The notes under the pieces were generated by a model that saw only the letters and a list, made by a program, of their open reading frames with translations, was not told the origin of the DNA and searched no databases. A stretch of DNA of 64,000 nt, from NCBI GenBank assembly GCA_905116865.2, contig CAJHNH020008368.1, positions 106,001-170,000 of the forward strand. Direction: 5' to 3'. The position numbers and the translations under genes are program-made. This stretch comes from Candidula unifasciata (Eukaryota; Mollusca; Gastropoda; Stylommatophora; Geomitridae). Position 1 is the stretch's first letter. Each line of letters begins with the position of its first letter. This document shows, in pieces, positions 46,301 to 54,829 of this stretch.

Positions 46301-49300
46301 AAAAATTTGTACTACTCCCTCATCTGAACTATTTCCTTGCCGCTGTGCTGAATGGTTCTTTACTTACATTACATTCATAATGTGTTCTCTCATTCACACC
46401 CTCAGTAATTTACTAGAAGCAAAGATTAAACAAGAACAATTGCACATTAACATCAGTAAAACGGAGAACAAGTACCTGAATAAAAGCAAATAATCATGAT
46501 GGATGATAGGATATTTAGAAAATATTGCCACTCCCTCTTCTGTCCTTCCCTGTTCCAAACTGTTTCCTTGCAGCTGTGCTGGCTGGTAGACAAACTGAGG
46601 AATATAACCCCAAACAATGAGAAACAATTCATTTAGCTTGTCTGCCTGGAAGACAGTTGTCAGATGTTATGGAGACAATCATTTGTGTTTTGCCTTCATT
46701 TACACATGGTTATACATAATTTTGCCTGGTAATCTTCTTACTTAAACAGATCTATTTAGCACTGTAACCTGGAGCCTGAGCTCTAGCAGCCATAATAATA
46801 GATTCAAAACACATGACTTTACTTTTTGAGATGAAAAGTATAAAACTTTGGGGCAGAGCAAGAGAGAAGATGATGGACAATTTAGCATCATGGCATTACA
46901 CGAGACATGAAAAGGTAAAAAGTTGGTTCATCATTTTGTCTTTTCCTTCCACTCTCTTTCTCGTATACTCCCCTTTGCTTTCTCTTAAGTGTTTCACAAA
47001 AACAGGAAAGTACCTGATAGTATGGCATCAGTGAAATCAGATGATCCATCTGACATGGTCCTAATCTTCCACCAAGAGGAGTTTCCAGTCTGACTTCCTG
47101 GAATGCAACAATATCCGGACTGGCTTCCTTCAGCACCTGTTTACCACAAACGCTTTCAAAAAATCATCTATTAGTAAATCATGAACAAAACAAAATAATT
47201 AAAAACAAATAATGAAAATACAAAATCAGAAATAAAGAGATATATTTCTGGGTTATACTAAACAAATCTCATGCTACTAAAGAAATATAATGGTAAACAA
47301 AGGATAACTAAAAATAAGCAAAATAAACTTTTTATAATTTATTTGAAATTAGTTATTTAGCTGTCTTTTGTCTTCTGTCCTTATCTTTTTTTTTCCAGCT
47401 CCTCATCCAAACTCAAAGCCATTCTGTTCTTCATTCACCATGTCATACAGCTAACTTCATGTTACCACAGCACATCCCCCTGTTCATTCACCATGTCATG
47501 CAGCTAACTTCACGTTCCCACAGCACATCCCCATGTTCATTCACCATGTCATACAGCTAACTTCACGTTCCCACAGCACATCCCCCTGTTCATTCACCAT
47601 GTCATACAGCTAACTTCATGTTACCACAGCACATCTCCCTGTTCATCACTATGTCATGCAGCTAACTTCATGTTCCAACAGCATATCCCATGTCATCCTT
47701 ATCTTATTAACCCCATTCTCTCATACTTGTGAGTGATTGGTTTCCATTCATTTCTCTGGTCCTGTGGCTTTGAAAGCAAGGGCAATCTATATTATTATCA
47801 GGTTTGATCAACGTGCATCCTATCTAGCTCTAGCATATTTCTTCGCCCAGTGATTCAATGGAACGTGAATTACTAAACAGTTAATTTATAAATACTAAAC
47901 ATACATTAGGTCATAAACAAATGTTATACTATGCTAAACGAATGGAATACAAAAATTAACCACTAATTTGATTAATATATGTTATTTCTAAATTAAATTT
48001 AAGCAGAAAACTACAAATGGTTACCAACAAATTTTTGAACAGTAGTTAGAAACTGGCAGTTTGTTGACCACATCACCCCCAGATTGCCGATTGGTCTATA
48101 AAATATAGGTCTAGCCTTTATGCCCAATCCATCTGAAGGTGTGGAAAAGGGTCCTCTACTTTACTCACAGTTAGAAATAAATCTGATATCAGTTAACATA
48201 AAAACCACAGTTTACCTTTGATATATGGCTTATTCTTTGCTGATATCTTCCACTGTATTCATACGTGTTGAAATTCCAAATATTGTAAGTCATTACAGTG
48301 AGACCCTGTCTGTATATTTTGGTATTACTTTGATCTTTTTCAGAAATATAATGTTTTAAATTTGTTGCTGGCAAGTCAGAAAGTCTCTCTCCGGTCTCTG
48401 GCACAATCTGCTCTTCAAGCAACACATTCTTGCAACCATGCTGGTCTTCTTTTGATACATGACACACCTGGTCCGAAGTCATTTTAAGCAGCTTGTTTGC
48501 TGCTAAATTTGACAAAACTGTGAGATCAATCTGACAATCTGAATATTTACTTGTAGGAACTTCTAAACGATGCTCACAAGATGAACTTTTGGCAGTGTGA
48601 AACAGATGAGCATAAACGTAGAATTGTTCCATTTGTAATGTTTTAGTTATTGTTACATGATGCACTATTAGTGTGGAATCATTCTGTTTATATGTCAACT
48701 GGAAATTGTATGTGCTACCAAAAGACAGTGGAACAGAAACTGGAAACTCATCCCCATTCCTCATTTTGACATGTTCTGTTATAGTAAGTGGACCCTGATC
48801 AGACAGTGAACACCATAGTTCCTGAAAATGAAGGATAGTTCACAACTGCTTAGTGTTTGCAACAAATAGATAAATTTTTGTTTGTTTGAAACTTATTGTG
48901 AAATACCAGTCATCATCATCATACCTATCATTTTAATTAATTGGGACAGCACCTGCCTATATGGCCGCTGGTTCGTAAACAGCCTCATCTTTACACCAGG
49001 CACACAGTCTGTTTTTGTGCAGAACTATATGAGGTATCCTATGACAATGAGCAGGCACACATACATTAAGCCATGATTTAATGATCATTTAAGTTCTTTA
49101 AATTTAAGGGATCTTGCAGACAGGACATTCAGCAACAATACAAAAAGTATACATGCAGTATGAGACTCACAGTGTACAAAGCTCCTTCACCACAAAGCTT
49201 AATAAATGATAAGACAAATTTCCCTCTGTCTCATCTCAAAGCATGTCGTAATACTGCTCCAGTGTAGGTTGGTCAACCTTGTTTCTCGCACAGCCTTCCT

Positions 49301-51212
49301 TTCTAACTTCTACGGTTTCCTTGGGAATTTCTCATACAGAATCTTATAATAAGTTGCTTAACATCTTTCCTCAAAACTTCTGTCAAGCGGTCTGTCGTCC
49401 AGCCTCAGAAAAAATTCTGAAACTGACTATCTACTTCTCAAAGTGTGGGTGATGTTTTTAAAAAAACATCTAGGTCCTCCTCAGGACGTAAAGGGTCCCA
49501 GGGGTATCACATGTCTAGCTTTCACTAACTGTATAGAGGAATTGTTTTTTCAGTTCCAGAATCTTCTTGAAACTTTGGATTGGATTTCTTAGGTATGAGA
49601 TTCATTATGGCAAAGTTAATGGTATGAGATGAATCACATCAAGAAATCAAACATGTTTTTTTCTGTTCTGTGTCAGGGACTATCTGACACTAGACCATAC
49701 CAGTCCCCAGGTTAGCTGGTCCTAGTTTATGTGCAAAACCAAGCAAGAGTCGCACACCTGAAACAGGTGGCTGTATACATGTCCATTTAACTTGTATGGC
49801 TGGAGTGATTCCTACTCTATCACACAATTTAAAGATGTTAGTCATTTAAAATGTCACATGTTATTTCTGTGGTTTCTGTGTTAGGATAAATACATCTCAT
49901 ACTTTCCCCACACATACTATATAATTTCTACACTAAGGTAAACCTATATCACATGGCCCACCTTAATATGAACAAACAGTAGGCTAAGGTCATTATAACA
50001 TTGTTTCTACATAAACCCCCTTCACCACACAAATGCTAAAAAAAAAAAAAAATGTGTGGGTGAACAATTAGGGGTTTGCCGAAATCGGAGGTGTAGAGTT
50101 TAGTTTAGATCAGAGGTCGAGACCCAAAGGTGCAGATATCACAGCCTAGCTCTAAACCAAAACATGCCAATGCCCCCTTAGGGCAAATGCATAGGAAGAG
50201 AAAATGCTTCAGTATAATTTTTTTTCTTGAAATTTTACTCATAAATGTGTGGATATTATCTTTATCATCTGGAGCTGCACCATTCCATTGTTCATGTCAC
50301 AATTAGCGGTATTCCCTGTGTGGGTATCAGGACCCTATTACAGGGAAAACAAGACTGGACCCACTGCCTCCCCAAAAGCATGTTGGAAGAGCCGACCAAC
50401 AGGGAGCTTCCTTCAAAGTCGGAGTGCATCTGCCTGAGAGGAGAGGAACCAACAGTCTGCACACAAATGAGTCAGATCTGTAAAATGGATGCACATGCAA
50501 CAGTTAGGTTCTGTTGCTGTTATTGATCCAGCGGCGCATGAGCTTTCGCCCTTTGGCCCAATGCCATGTAGTGGAAATTACATGTTTTCACAAGCTGTTC
50601 TTTTCCTCTGTACAAGAGAGTAGCATTCTTCTAGTCTCGTTGAGTTTTGGGCACTCAAAGAGATGATGGTCAACAGTTTCATAGGGGTAGTTACATAGCT
50701 GGCACTCTAGAGAGTGTTGTGGCTGTATTGTGTTTAGGTGTCCATTGAGTGGAGTATGTTGCGTTCTAAGTCTGAAGATGGTAGCCTGGTCCCTTCTTGT
50801 TAAATGGTTTATGCTGTCATTAGGATCAGGGCTAGCCATGTGTCTATAAACCTCTCTTCCAGTATCTCCCATGGCCCATCTGTTCAGCCAAGTCTCTTTG
50901 TTTATAGCTTTTATAAGTGTTAGGTTCTGGAACAGGACTGCAGTCTAGAAGCAGATGAAGAATCAGAACTTTCCGTCACAGTTTACAGCTGGTTAAGGCG
51001 AAGAAGAAGAATTAGTGGTATAATTATTTCCTGAACAACCAACGATTGCCCCAATCTGGTAAACTCAGCACTAGTGGTTTTTCTGGTAAAAACAAGAGTG
51101 ACTGTAGTTAAGATTGTATCAAGTAATTAATCCACTCAACTGTGACTAAGAAGCTTAACCAAGGTGTGACGGGAAACAAACAAACAAACACACAGACAGA
51201 AGACAGACACAC

Positions 51213-51307
<95 letters not shown>

Positions 51308-53737
51308 CAGAGAGAGGGGAACAAAAGGACATTTCTGCAGCAGACTTTACTTTGAGAGTCACCATAGTGTAGCAGCTAGACGCTCGCCTGCGGATCAGAA
51401 GGTCATGGGTTCGGGCCTGACGGAGCTGGACTTTTTCCAAAAATGACTTTGGCTCCCAGGTCGACCCAGCCTTGAGTGGGGGCTGAAGTCCTGAAGTAAA
51501 GGCAGCTGGCATGATTGCTGACCACAATCACCCACCAAGCGCCGATTTGCCTAAAAAATATAGGTATAGCCCTATGTGCCCAATTTGCCCGAAGACATGG
51601 AAAAGGGTCCTTTACTTTACTGTTGTGTTTATAAAAGCTGCATTCGAAACATCTTTTGTTTGTGTGCGTTTTTCCTATTTTCCACTTTTGTTAACTCTTT
51701 CAGTACCTGGAAACATGCTATACGTTTATTAATTACTTAATATATATAATAAATTTAATAATTAACTTTGACAAGATCTTATGTAACGATAATCTATTTT
51801 ATTCCCACCGTTACTTTGACTCTTTGTGTTCCAGACCTGTGTTAGTTAAACATGGTATTTAGGTTCAATGATTGTCATTCCAATGAATGTCAACTTGGAA
51901 TAGACAGAGTGAAAGTTACTACCATCTGGGAGTGAGAGAGTTAAGCTTTAAGGTCACACTTTTTTTTGCTCTAGAACTTCACATTTTAAGGCCTAGTTCA
52001 TCTGTGCAATGTTCACATAGTAAAAAGTTAGAAACTTACTATTTTGTTTAAACAAGTCACTGTAACTTTATCTGCAGCTATGTCAAGACAGCATTTGTGG
52101 ATAAATGAGAGTGCACGCTGAAACAGAGCAATTCACCATATGTCTAATGTTTTCTTACATAAGAAAAATGATATGTGCTAGCTAAACAATAATTAAGAAC
52201 ATTATGCTTGTGTGGCTTGCAAAACGATAAACAAGTAATTCAATTTGTGTAGTACAAAATACAAGCAAACAGAAAAAGAAACCGACCCTCCAGAGATGCG
52301 GATATACAGAAGAATGGAAACAAAAGCAATAACATACAAAGGTTGTGAGAAAATTGTGAGTGGCAACAGAACTGCTGAAAGAAATAAAACAGACTCAAAT
52401 TAAATATTTGTGTGTGAGTGACAATTTACCCTCTCTGACCTGCTAGCTGCAAAAGTCTGACACCTTGAGATCAGAAGACCTCAATCTGGAAGGCAGACTA
52501 CCGGGTCTTGAATATATGACACAGTAAGACCAAAAACAATCTTAGTGCTGGTCGCAGACCAACAGGGCTAGCCCAGATACCTCATTCAGCCTCCAAGGAA
52601 GTTATAATTAGGGTACCTATAATGGCCACACCAGCCCAGTGTAACCTGCAGTTCTTTCCGGGTAAGGATATTCAAAATATACGAGCCACAGGAAAAACAT
52701 AACATTTTTTTATTAGCTATACGTGAGGGGCAAGTTGAAGGTATGAGAGCAAGAGGCAGATGATGATACAAGTGGGAGGACATCAAGAGATACACAAACA
52801 GCAGTCTGAGAAAGTGTACTACTATGACAAGAGACAGAGTGTGTTGGAGATTCCCCTGCAGCCAACTTAACTGTGAAGATGACACTTGATTAACATAACA
52901 AAAAATATTTATGCTGACAAAAATAAAAGAAAACCATTATAAAAGTAAATATGCAACATTTATTTCCTCTGGGCATTGCGTTGCAGTCTAACGACAATAA
53001 AATACTTAAAACTACAACAGAAAAGTAAAGGTAGCTACTGGGGCCCTGATCACATGAACTCGGTGAGTTCCAGTTAATTTACAAAAGCATGTGGCTAGAC
53101 CTGTGTACCAAATATGCCTCAAGATGTAGCAACATTTCAGCTTACTTACTTTACACCATCGTATAGTCAGATTTGATCTTTCTTTACATTCTAGGGAAGC
53201 AGGGAGGGGTCATAAACCACTTCAGTCCCAGAAGGTTATAGCTGAATCCCAAAGGAGGTAATGGCAACAACAACATCATGGCTCTACTACATCCACATCA
53301 GTTAAATACACAACCCCTACAGGAGACTGGTCTGTTATCTGGTGTTTTACTATACCCTAACTAAACATAAAATGTGCAAAACATTGTTTTGACTGACCCA
53401 CATGATAAAATCCAGTCAAACATGGTGCATCCTTTGGTACTGAAAATGTTGAAAACAAAAACAAAAAAAACTTACCATCTTTTGTCTTCTGCCTTTTGTT
53501 CCTCAGCAAAACATGAACTCTCAACCATCTCCTGCCAACTGCTCTTATTCCATGTTGTCTCCTGTAATTGCTTTTATTTGTTCCCAAAACTATTCATCTC
53601 AATCTCTAATTCTTTTCCCTCTGCCCAGTTTGAAGTCTCAAGACTTACCTTACTTGCCTGAACAACATCCGGTAAGCTGTCTGGGGGATATGATACCACA
53701 TGCTTCCACACCCCTCCATACAACATGTGTTTGTAAT
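37257..53737 (-). CDS. EEP (DNase I-like) domain protein, 5' end not found
   Basis: Eight exons join in phase on the minus strand (48216-48821, 47014-47136, 46476-46594, 43654-43729, 42842-42990, 40618-40720, 39164-39237, 37257-37326); a ninth, 53649-53737, probably precedes them. The C-terminal half is a complete endonuclease/exonuclease/phosphatase fold: LTVMTYNIWN (metal-binding Asn), DIVAFQEVR (catalytic Glu), EEGVAIFSKYPI, QRICLHAVI, VFNTHFSLSH (His), FLGDLNASP (Asp/Asn), RIDYIF and SDHRAVMATF (Asp-His). All core motifs are present, so a hydrolase is expected; nucleic acid, phospholipid and inositol phosphate substrates are all used in this superfamily and I cannot choose. About 170 residues before the fold, cysteine-containing and without a domain I recognise, could be an N-terminal accessory region. 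A signal peptide cannot be judged because the start is missing. Confidence 0.85.
37415..37605 (+). mobile_element. SINE-C copy
   Basis: Shows a G run, TTGACCCACTGCTCCCCCAA, CAAGCATGTAGTAAAAGGCG, ACAAATTAGGGGTTTGTTGA, GCAGATACTGCAGCCTTGCT and GTAAACCACAACATACTCTG. In the last EEP intron. Confidence 0.75.
37620..38110 (-). mobile_element. LINE RT thumb and C-terminal fragment
   Basis: Minus strand reads MRASIFPVATYGCESWTISQ, KRIGAFELKCYRKILRISWT, LSRKLKYFSHIKHHDGLEK, then a GRRGRGRP-like stretch and an ATFCKGPAT end. ATYGCESWT and ELKCYRKILRISWT are hallmark thumb motifs of animal non-LTR retrotransposons. Confidence 0.85.
38345..38760. repeat. tRNA-like SINE heads
   Basis: 38345-38440 has a plus B box GGTCACATGTTTAAATCC. 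38645-38735 holds an inverse tRNA-like block (AATCCACGGAATCAAACCTC, GACAATCCACAGC) related to 3465-3560. Low-complexity A tracts separate them. Confidence 0.4.
39164..39237 (-). CDS. EEP gene exon: IDYIF
   Basis: 74 bp reading IDYIFMRKTNAVSVHNVEVL DDKT plus two bases. Acceptor CTTTCTTGCAG, donor GTAAGT. Confidence 0.93.
39490..39785 (+). mobile_element. LINE C-terminal fragment (CDCGAER tail)
   Basis: Plus strand reads [50 protein letters not shown] and TILFLTQTGLNV, ending in a GAAGAAGAAGAAG tail. The Cys/His tail with LRTGH is typical of RNase H-bearing LINEs. 5'-truncated. Confidence 0.85.
40618..40720 (-). CDS. EEP gene exon: DGFTFS
   Basis: 103 bp that completes a Lys codon and reads MLTNGSGLLDIWEHLYPSSD GFTFSCLEDSLSKR. 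Acceptor ATCCACAG, donor GTATTG. D-x-W and G-x-TF are typical of the stretch before the R-I-D-Y motif. Confidence 0.9.
41055..41335 (+). mobile_element. SINE-A-like copy with a different head
   Basis: Head CAGCGTCCGTGGCTTAGGCG with B-box-like GATCGAAACCC, then GGTCGACCCAGCCTAAAAAA, GGGAAAGCAAAGACGACCGG, CACATTACCCACCTAATGCC and a tail ending GGGATCTTTACTTTTTTT. Confidence 0.8.
41365..41605 (-). mobile_element. SINE-A copy (minus)
   Basis: Reverse complement: AGTAAGGTAAAGAACCCATT, ATAGGACTAGACCTATATTT, GCACTCAGTGGGTGACGTGC, GCTGGGCTGACCTGGGAGCC and CATAGGTGAGCATCTAATCG. Confidence 0.8.
41620..41800 (-). mobile_element. SINE-A copy (minus, truncated tail)
   Basis: CCAATAGGTGATGTGGTCAA, CTTTACTTCCCAGGACATTG, CCTGGTACCCACTTTAGGCA and GGAGGCGAGTAGCTACTGCG. 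Third member of a SINE cluster in one EEP intron. Confidence 0.75.
42005..42345 (+). mobile_element. LINE RT thumb fragment, degenerate
   Basis: Plus-strand frames give YYVEAILLYGSESRNVNIKT, RNSMEKRKV, W-R-H, then REESHQGTKEHHDWK-like remains of the FGHVMRR..TGK tail. Heavily frameshifted. Confidence 0.6.
42345..42545 (-). mobile_element. SINE-B copy (minus)
   Basis: CTTCTTCTTCGCAATCACCG is the inverted GAA tail, then CTGGCAGAATGTTCTGGTTG, GTTCCTTGCCTCCCAGGCAG and ACCTCAATCCGTTTTAACGA. It ends before the SINE 5' part. Confidence 0.7.
42842..42990 (-). CDS. EEP gene exon: THFSL and GDLNASP
   Basis: 149 bp reading VHVFNTHFSLSHEAREAAVK to GGLVIFLGDLNASPTETAI plus two bases. Acceptor TTTGCAG, donor GTATGT. 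Carries the metal/catalytic His and Asp-Asn motifs. Confidence 0.95.
43080..43400. other. EEP intron with CA/CT simple repeats
   Basis: Short (CA)n and (CATA)n tracts near 43085-43135 and 43365-43410. The sequence between them is not recognised. Confidence 0.4.
43654..43729 (-). CDS. EEP gene exon: QRICLHAVI
   Basis: 76 bp that completes an Arg codon and reads NKSNSADMNQRICLHAVILV PSFGE. Acceptor CATTCCAACAG, donor GAG|GTGAAA. Phase fits both neighbours exactly. Confidence 0.9.
43770..44035 (+). repeat. Purine-rich (GA/GAAA) tract
   Basis: About 265 bp almost entirely A and G on the plus strand, containing many AGAGAGG, GGAAGAGG and GAAAGA runs. Reading frames across it are low-complexity artefacts. 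Confidence 0.9.
44140..45310 (-). mobile_element. Degenerate LINE RNase H fragment
   Basis: Minus-strand pieces KCRQESPAIVEAEVQ, TTSSLTMEVMAVTKAIAF, FMFVPVHAGMRRNEQADRLA-like and a decayed tail parallel the plus-strand element at 11470-12680. Many stops. Confidence 0.75.
45880..46255 (-). mobile_element. LINE RNase H and 3' end fragment (CPECCDVDS family)
   Basis: Minus strand reads RNEQAGRLAGSASLGGK, HDKLVVVRAIWV, a T-V-T-G-T-I-G-I-R-T-L block and LLLKMRMEHLWEYPECRDVS. The GTACCAGTAACAGTCTGAC block is locally duplicated. It lies next to the decayed EEP exon copy. Confidence 0.75.
46258..46362 (-). pseudogene. Decayed duplicate of an EEP exon
   Basis: Minus strand reads AQRQGNSSDEG then IF, a stop, YPPVIHHDCLLLF, a clear but broken match to AQLQGNSLEQ..TEEGVAIF, SKYPIIHHDYLLLF of the exon at 46476-46594. 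It has an in-frame stop, lacks part of the middle and has no intact donor, so it should be skipped in splicing. Confidence 0.85.
46476..46594 (-). CDS. EEP gene exon: EEGVAIFSKYPI
   Basis: 119 bp reading FVYQPAQLQGNSLEQGRTEE GVAIFSKYPIIHHDYLLLF plus two bases. Acceptor ATATTCCTCAG, donor GTACTT. A decayed copy of this exon lies about 230 bp downstream. Confidence 0.93.
47014..47136 (-). CDS. EEP gene exon: DIVAFQEVR
   Basis: Forty-one codons, VLKEASPDIVAFQEVRLETP to HLISLMPYYQ. Acceptor GTAAACAG, donor GTACTT. FQE contains the catalytic Glu of the fold. Confidence 0.95.
47429..47695 (+). repeat. 53-bp minisatellite, about five units
   Basis: Units of about 53 bp starting TTCATTCACCATGTCATACA and containing CAGCTAACTTCATG and CCACAGCACATCCCCCTG. 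Four good copies and a decayed fifth. It lies in an EEP intron between 47137 and 48215. Confidence 0.92.
48055..48175 (+). mobile_element. SINE-A 3' fragment
   Basis: GTTGACCACATCACCCCCAG, CGATTGGTCTATAAAATATA, GGTCTAGCC and the tail GGGTCCTCTACTTTACT. Confidence 0.75.
48216..48821 (-). CDS. EEP gene large exon: N-terminal region and TYNIWN
   Basis: 202 codons, ELWCSLSDQGPLTITEH through LTVMTYNIWNFNTYEYSG and QRISHISK. Acceptor CATTTTCAG, donor GTAAAC. About 170 residues precede the fold; they hold several Cys (CEH, CQID, CHVS, GCKN) and beta-rich sequence that I do not recognise. Confidence 0.92.
49080..50040. other. EEP intron, nothing recognised
   Basis: No exon or family repeat recognised in this stretch beyond AT-rich DNA. 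Confidence 0.3.
50050..50180 (+). mobile_element. SINE-C copy, 5' truncated
   Basis: GAACAATTAGGGGTTTGCCG, GTGCAGATATCACAGCCTAG and CTCTAAACCAAAACATGCC match the SINE-C core. Confidence 0.65.
50313..51015 (+). mobile_element. SINE-B copy split by a LINE insertion
   Basis: The left part (50313-50513) runs from CCCTGTGTGGGTATCAGGAC to ACAGTTAGGTTCTG. The right part resumes at 50919 with GTTAGGTTCTGGAACAGGAC and ends CAGCTGGTTAAGGCGAAGAA. The 11-bp GTTAGGTTCTG is duplicated at both edges. Confidence 0.9.
50514..50918 (-). mobile_element. 5'-truncated LINE inserted in SINE-B
   Basis: 405-bp insertion whose minus strand reads GDTGREVYRHMASPDPN, NHLTRRDQATIFRLRTQHTP, CQLCNYPYETVDHHLFECPK and TEEKNSL then stop. 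The C-x2-C..H..H/C tail is the zinc-like C-terminus of an RNase H-type LINE. Flanked by identical GTTAGGTTCTG (50503-50513, 50919-50929), the product of target-primed reverse transcription. Confidence 0.93.
51217..51303 (+). repeat. (GA)n microsatellite
   Basis: About 86 bp of uninterrupted AG dinucleotides. Ser/Leu and Arg/Glu repeat frames across it are artefacts. Confidence 0.97.
51360..51630 (+). mobile_element. SINE-A copy, near full length
   Basis: Head ACCATAGTGTAGCAGCTAGA, B box TCATGGGTTCGGGCC, GGAGCTGGACTTTTTCCAAA, GGCTCCCAGGTCGACCCAGC, ACCACAATCACCCACCAAGC and tail GGGTCCTTTACTTTAC. Confidence 0.88.
51640..53648. other. Region between SINE-A and the 53.65-kb exon
   Basis: AT-rich. 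An open frame on the minus strand at 52586-52885 has some protein-like stretches but no supported splice edges, so I do not call it an exon. Nothing else recognised. Confidence 0.3.
53649..53737 (-). CDS. Probable upstream exon of the EEP gene
   Basis: 89 bp reading YKHMLYGGVWKHVVSYPPDS LPDVVQASK between acceptor ATTATCTTACAG and donor AAG|GTAAGT. It ends in phase 0, matching the phase-0 start of the exon at 48821. Protein-like composition and good splice edges support it, but linkage is inferred. Confidence 0.6.
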
Positions 53738-54149
53738 CTGTAAGATAATATGAAATAACTTGATTGGATGTCTTAGACTACACTGCATGGACTGGGAGGG
53801 TTTAAGAGCGGAGCATTTGAAAAAAAGCACACTAAACACATGTTAGGAAGTAATGGCCCTGATCACATGATATCATTGTGGAAGACTTTTTATTTCATGT
53901 TAGTGGGTCTTGCTAGTCACACTCGCCTTTGCTATGGGCTGTGATTTCCTTGTCTTCCTATAACAATATATTAGATTACTGTCCGGAAAGATGGAAAGGT
54001 GCCCAAACAACTGTCACTACTGTCTGTACTTACCATATTTTTTACGGCAGTGTTTCGACAGTGGTATCAGTGGGCCGACCGTCCAGTAGGCAATGCAAAA
54101 TTCTGGATGTAAATTTGCCTAGAGAAACCACACAACAGCCAGGGGGGAA

Positions 54150-54425
54150 TCGCCGTGGCCGAGCGGTTAGACGCTCGTCGTGGATCGGAAGGTTGTGGGT
54201 TCACTCCCTGGCGGAGCCGGACTTTTTTTCAAAAATGACCTTGGCTCCCCGGTCGACCCAGCCCTGAGTGGGTACCGGGTGCAGTCCCGGGAAAGTAAAG
54301 GCGGCCGGCGTGATGCTGACCACATCACCCATCTTGTGCCGATTTTTCTATAAAAATATAGGTCTAGCCCTATATGCCCTATACGCCGGATGGCGTGGAA
54401 AAGGGTCCTTTACTTTTTTTTATAA
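54150..54425 (+). mobile_element. SINE-A copy, best reference
   Basis: A box GTGGCCGAGCGGTTAGACGC, B box GGTTGTGGGTTCACTCCC, GGAGCCGGACTTTTTTTCAA, CCCCGGTCGACCCAGCCCTG, GGGAAAGTAAAGGCGGCCGG, GTGATGCTGACCACATCACC, AAAAATATAGGTCTAGCCC and a CCTTTACTTTTTTTT end. tRNA-derived, probably from a serine- or leucine-type tRNA judged by the head; no full cloverleaf. Confidence 0.92.
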
Positions 54426-54529
54426 GGGGGTGGGGGCGGGTCATGAGCCTGAGGATTTAGGCCACATGGCTAGTGCTGTCACCATGGACTGTACAGATTA
54501 GGATGTTTAATTCTGCAAACAACAGAAAA

Positions 54530-54825
54530 ACTCCATCACCTTACCGGGGGGTCGAACCCGAGTCTCCTGCATGAGAGCTCAACATTGTAGCGGCTCACCC
54601 AGTTGCTCCTCTGACAAAAAAACAACAACCTGTGTAAACAATAACCACATGAAAAAGATTGTTCTTCTTTCTCTTTCGGAAAGATCTGCTTTGTGCTGCT
54701 AGGTGTCCCTGTTGAAGAGATGATCAGTAACCGAGCCATGGTGTGGGGGCGCAGGGGATACTGTCCGAGGTGCGGCATAGTCACAGAAACAGGTCCGCAA
54801 TTAACATATCGCTGAGACCCTGTTA
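54530..54825 (-). repeat. tRNA-like repeat
   Basis: Minus strand ends with AGAGGAGCAACTGGGTGAGC and a B box GACTCGGGTTCGACCCCCCG. Arms could not be paired into a tRNA, so it is more likely a SINE or tRNA pseudogene. Confidence 0.5.
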
Positions 54826-54829
54826 GAGC

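Noticed and set aside
51108..51527. 139-codon minus-strand frame rich in Ser and Leu.
   Set aside because: It spans a (GA)n tract and a SINE-A copy.
52586..52885. Minus-strand frame with hydrophobic start considered as a signal-peptide exon of the EEP gene.
   Set aside because: No clear acceptor/donor pair and no phase link to 53649 or 48821.
54537..54612. tRNA gene on the minus strand.
   Set aside because: A good B box is present but acceptor and anticodon stems do not pair.
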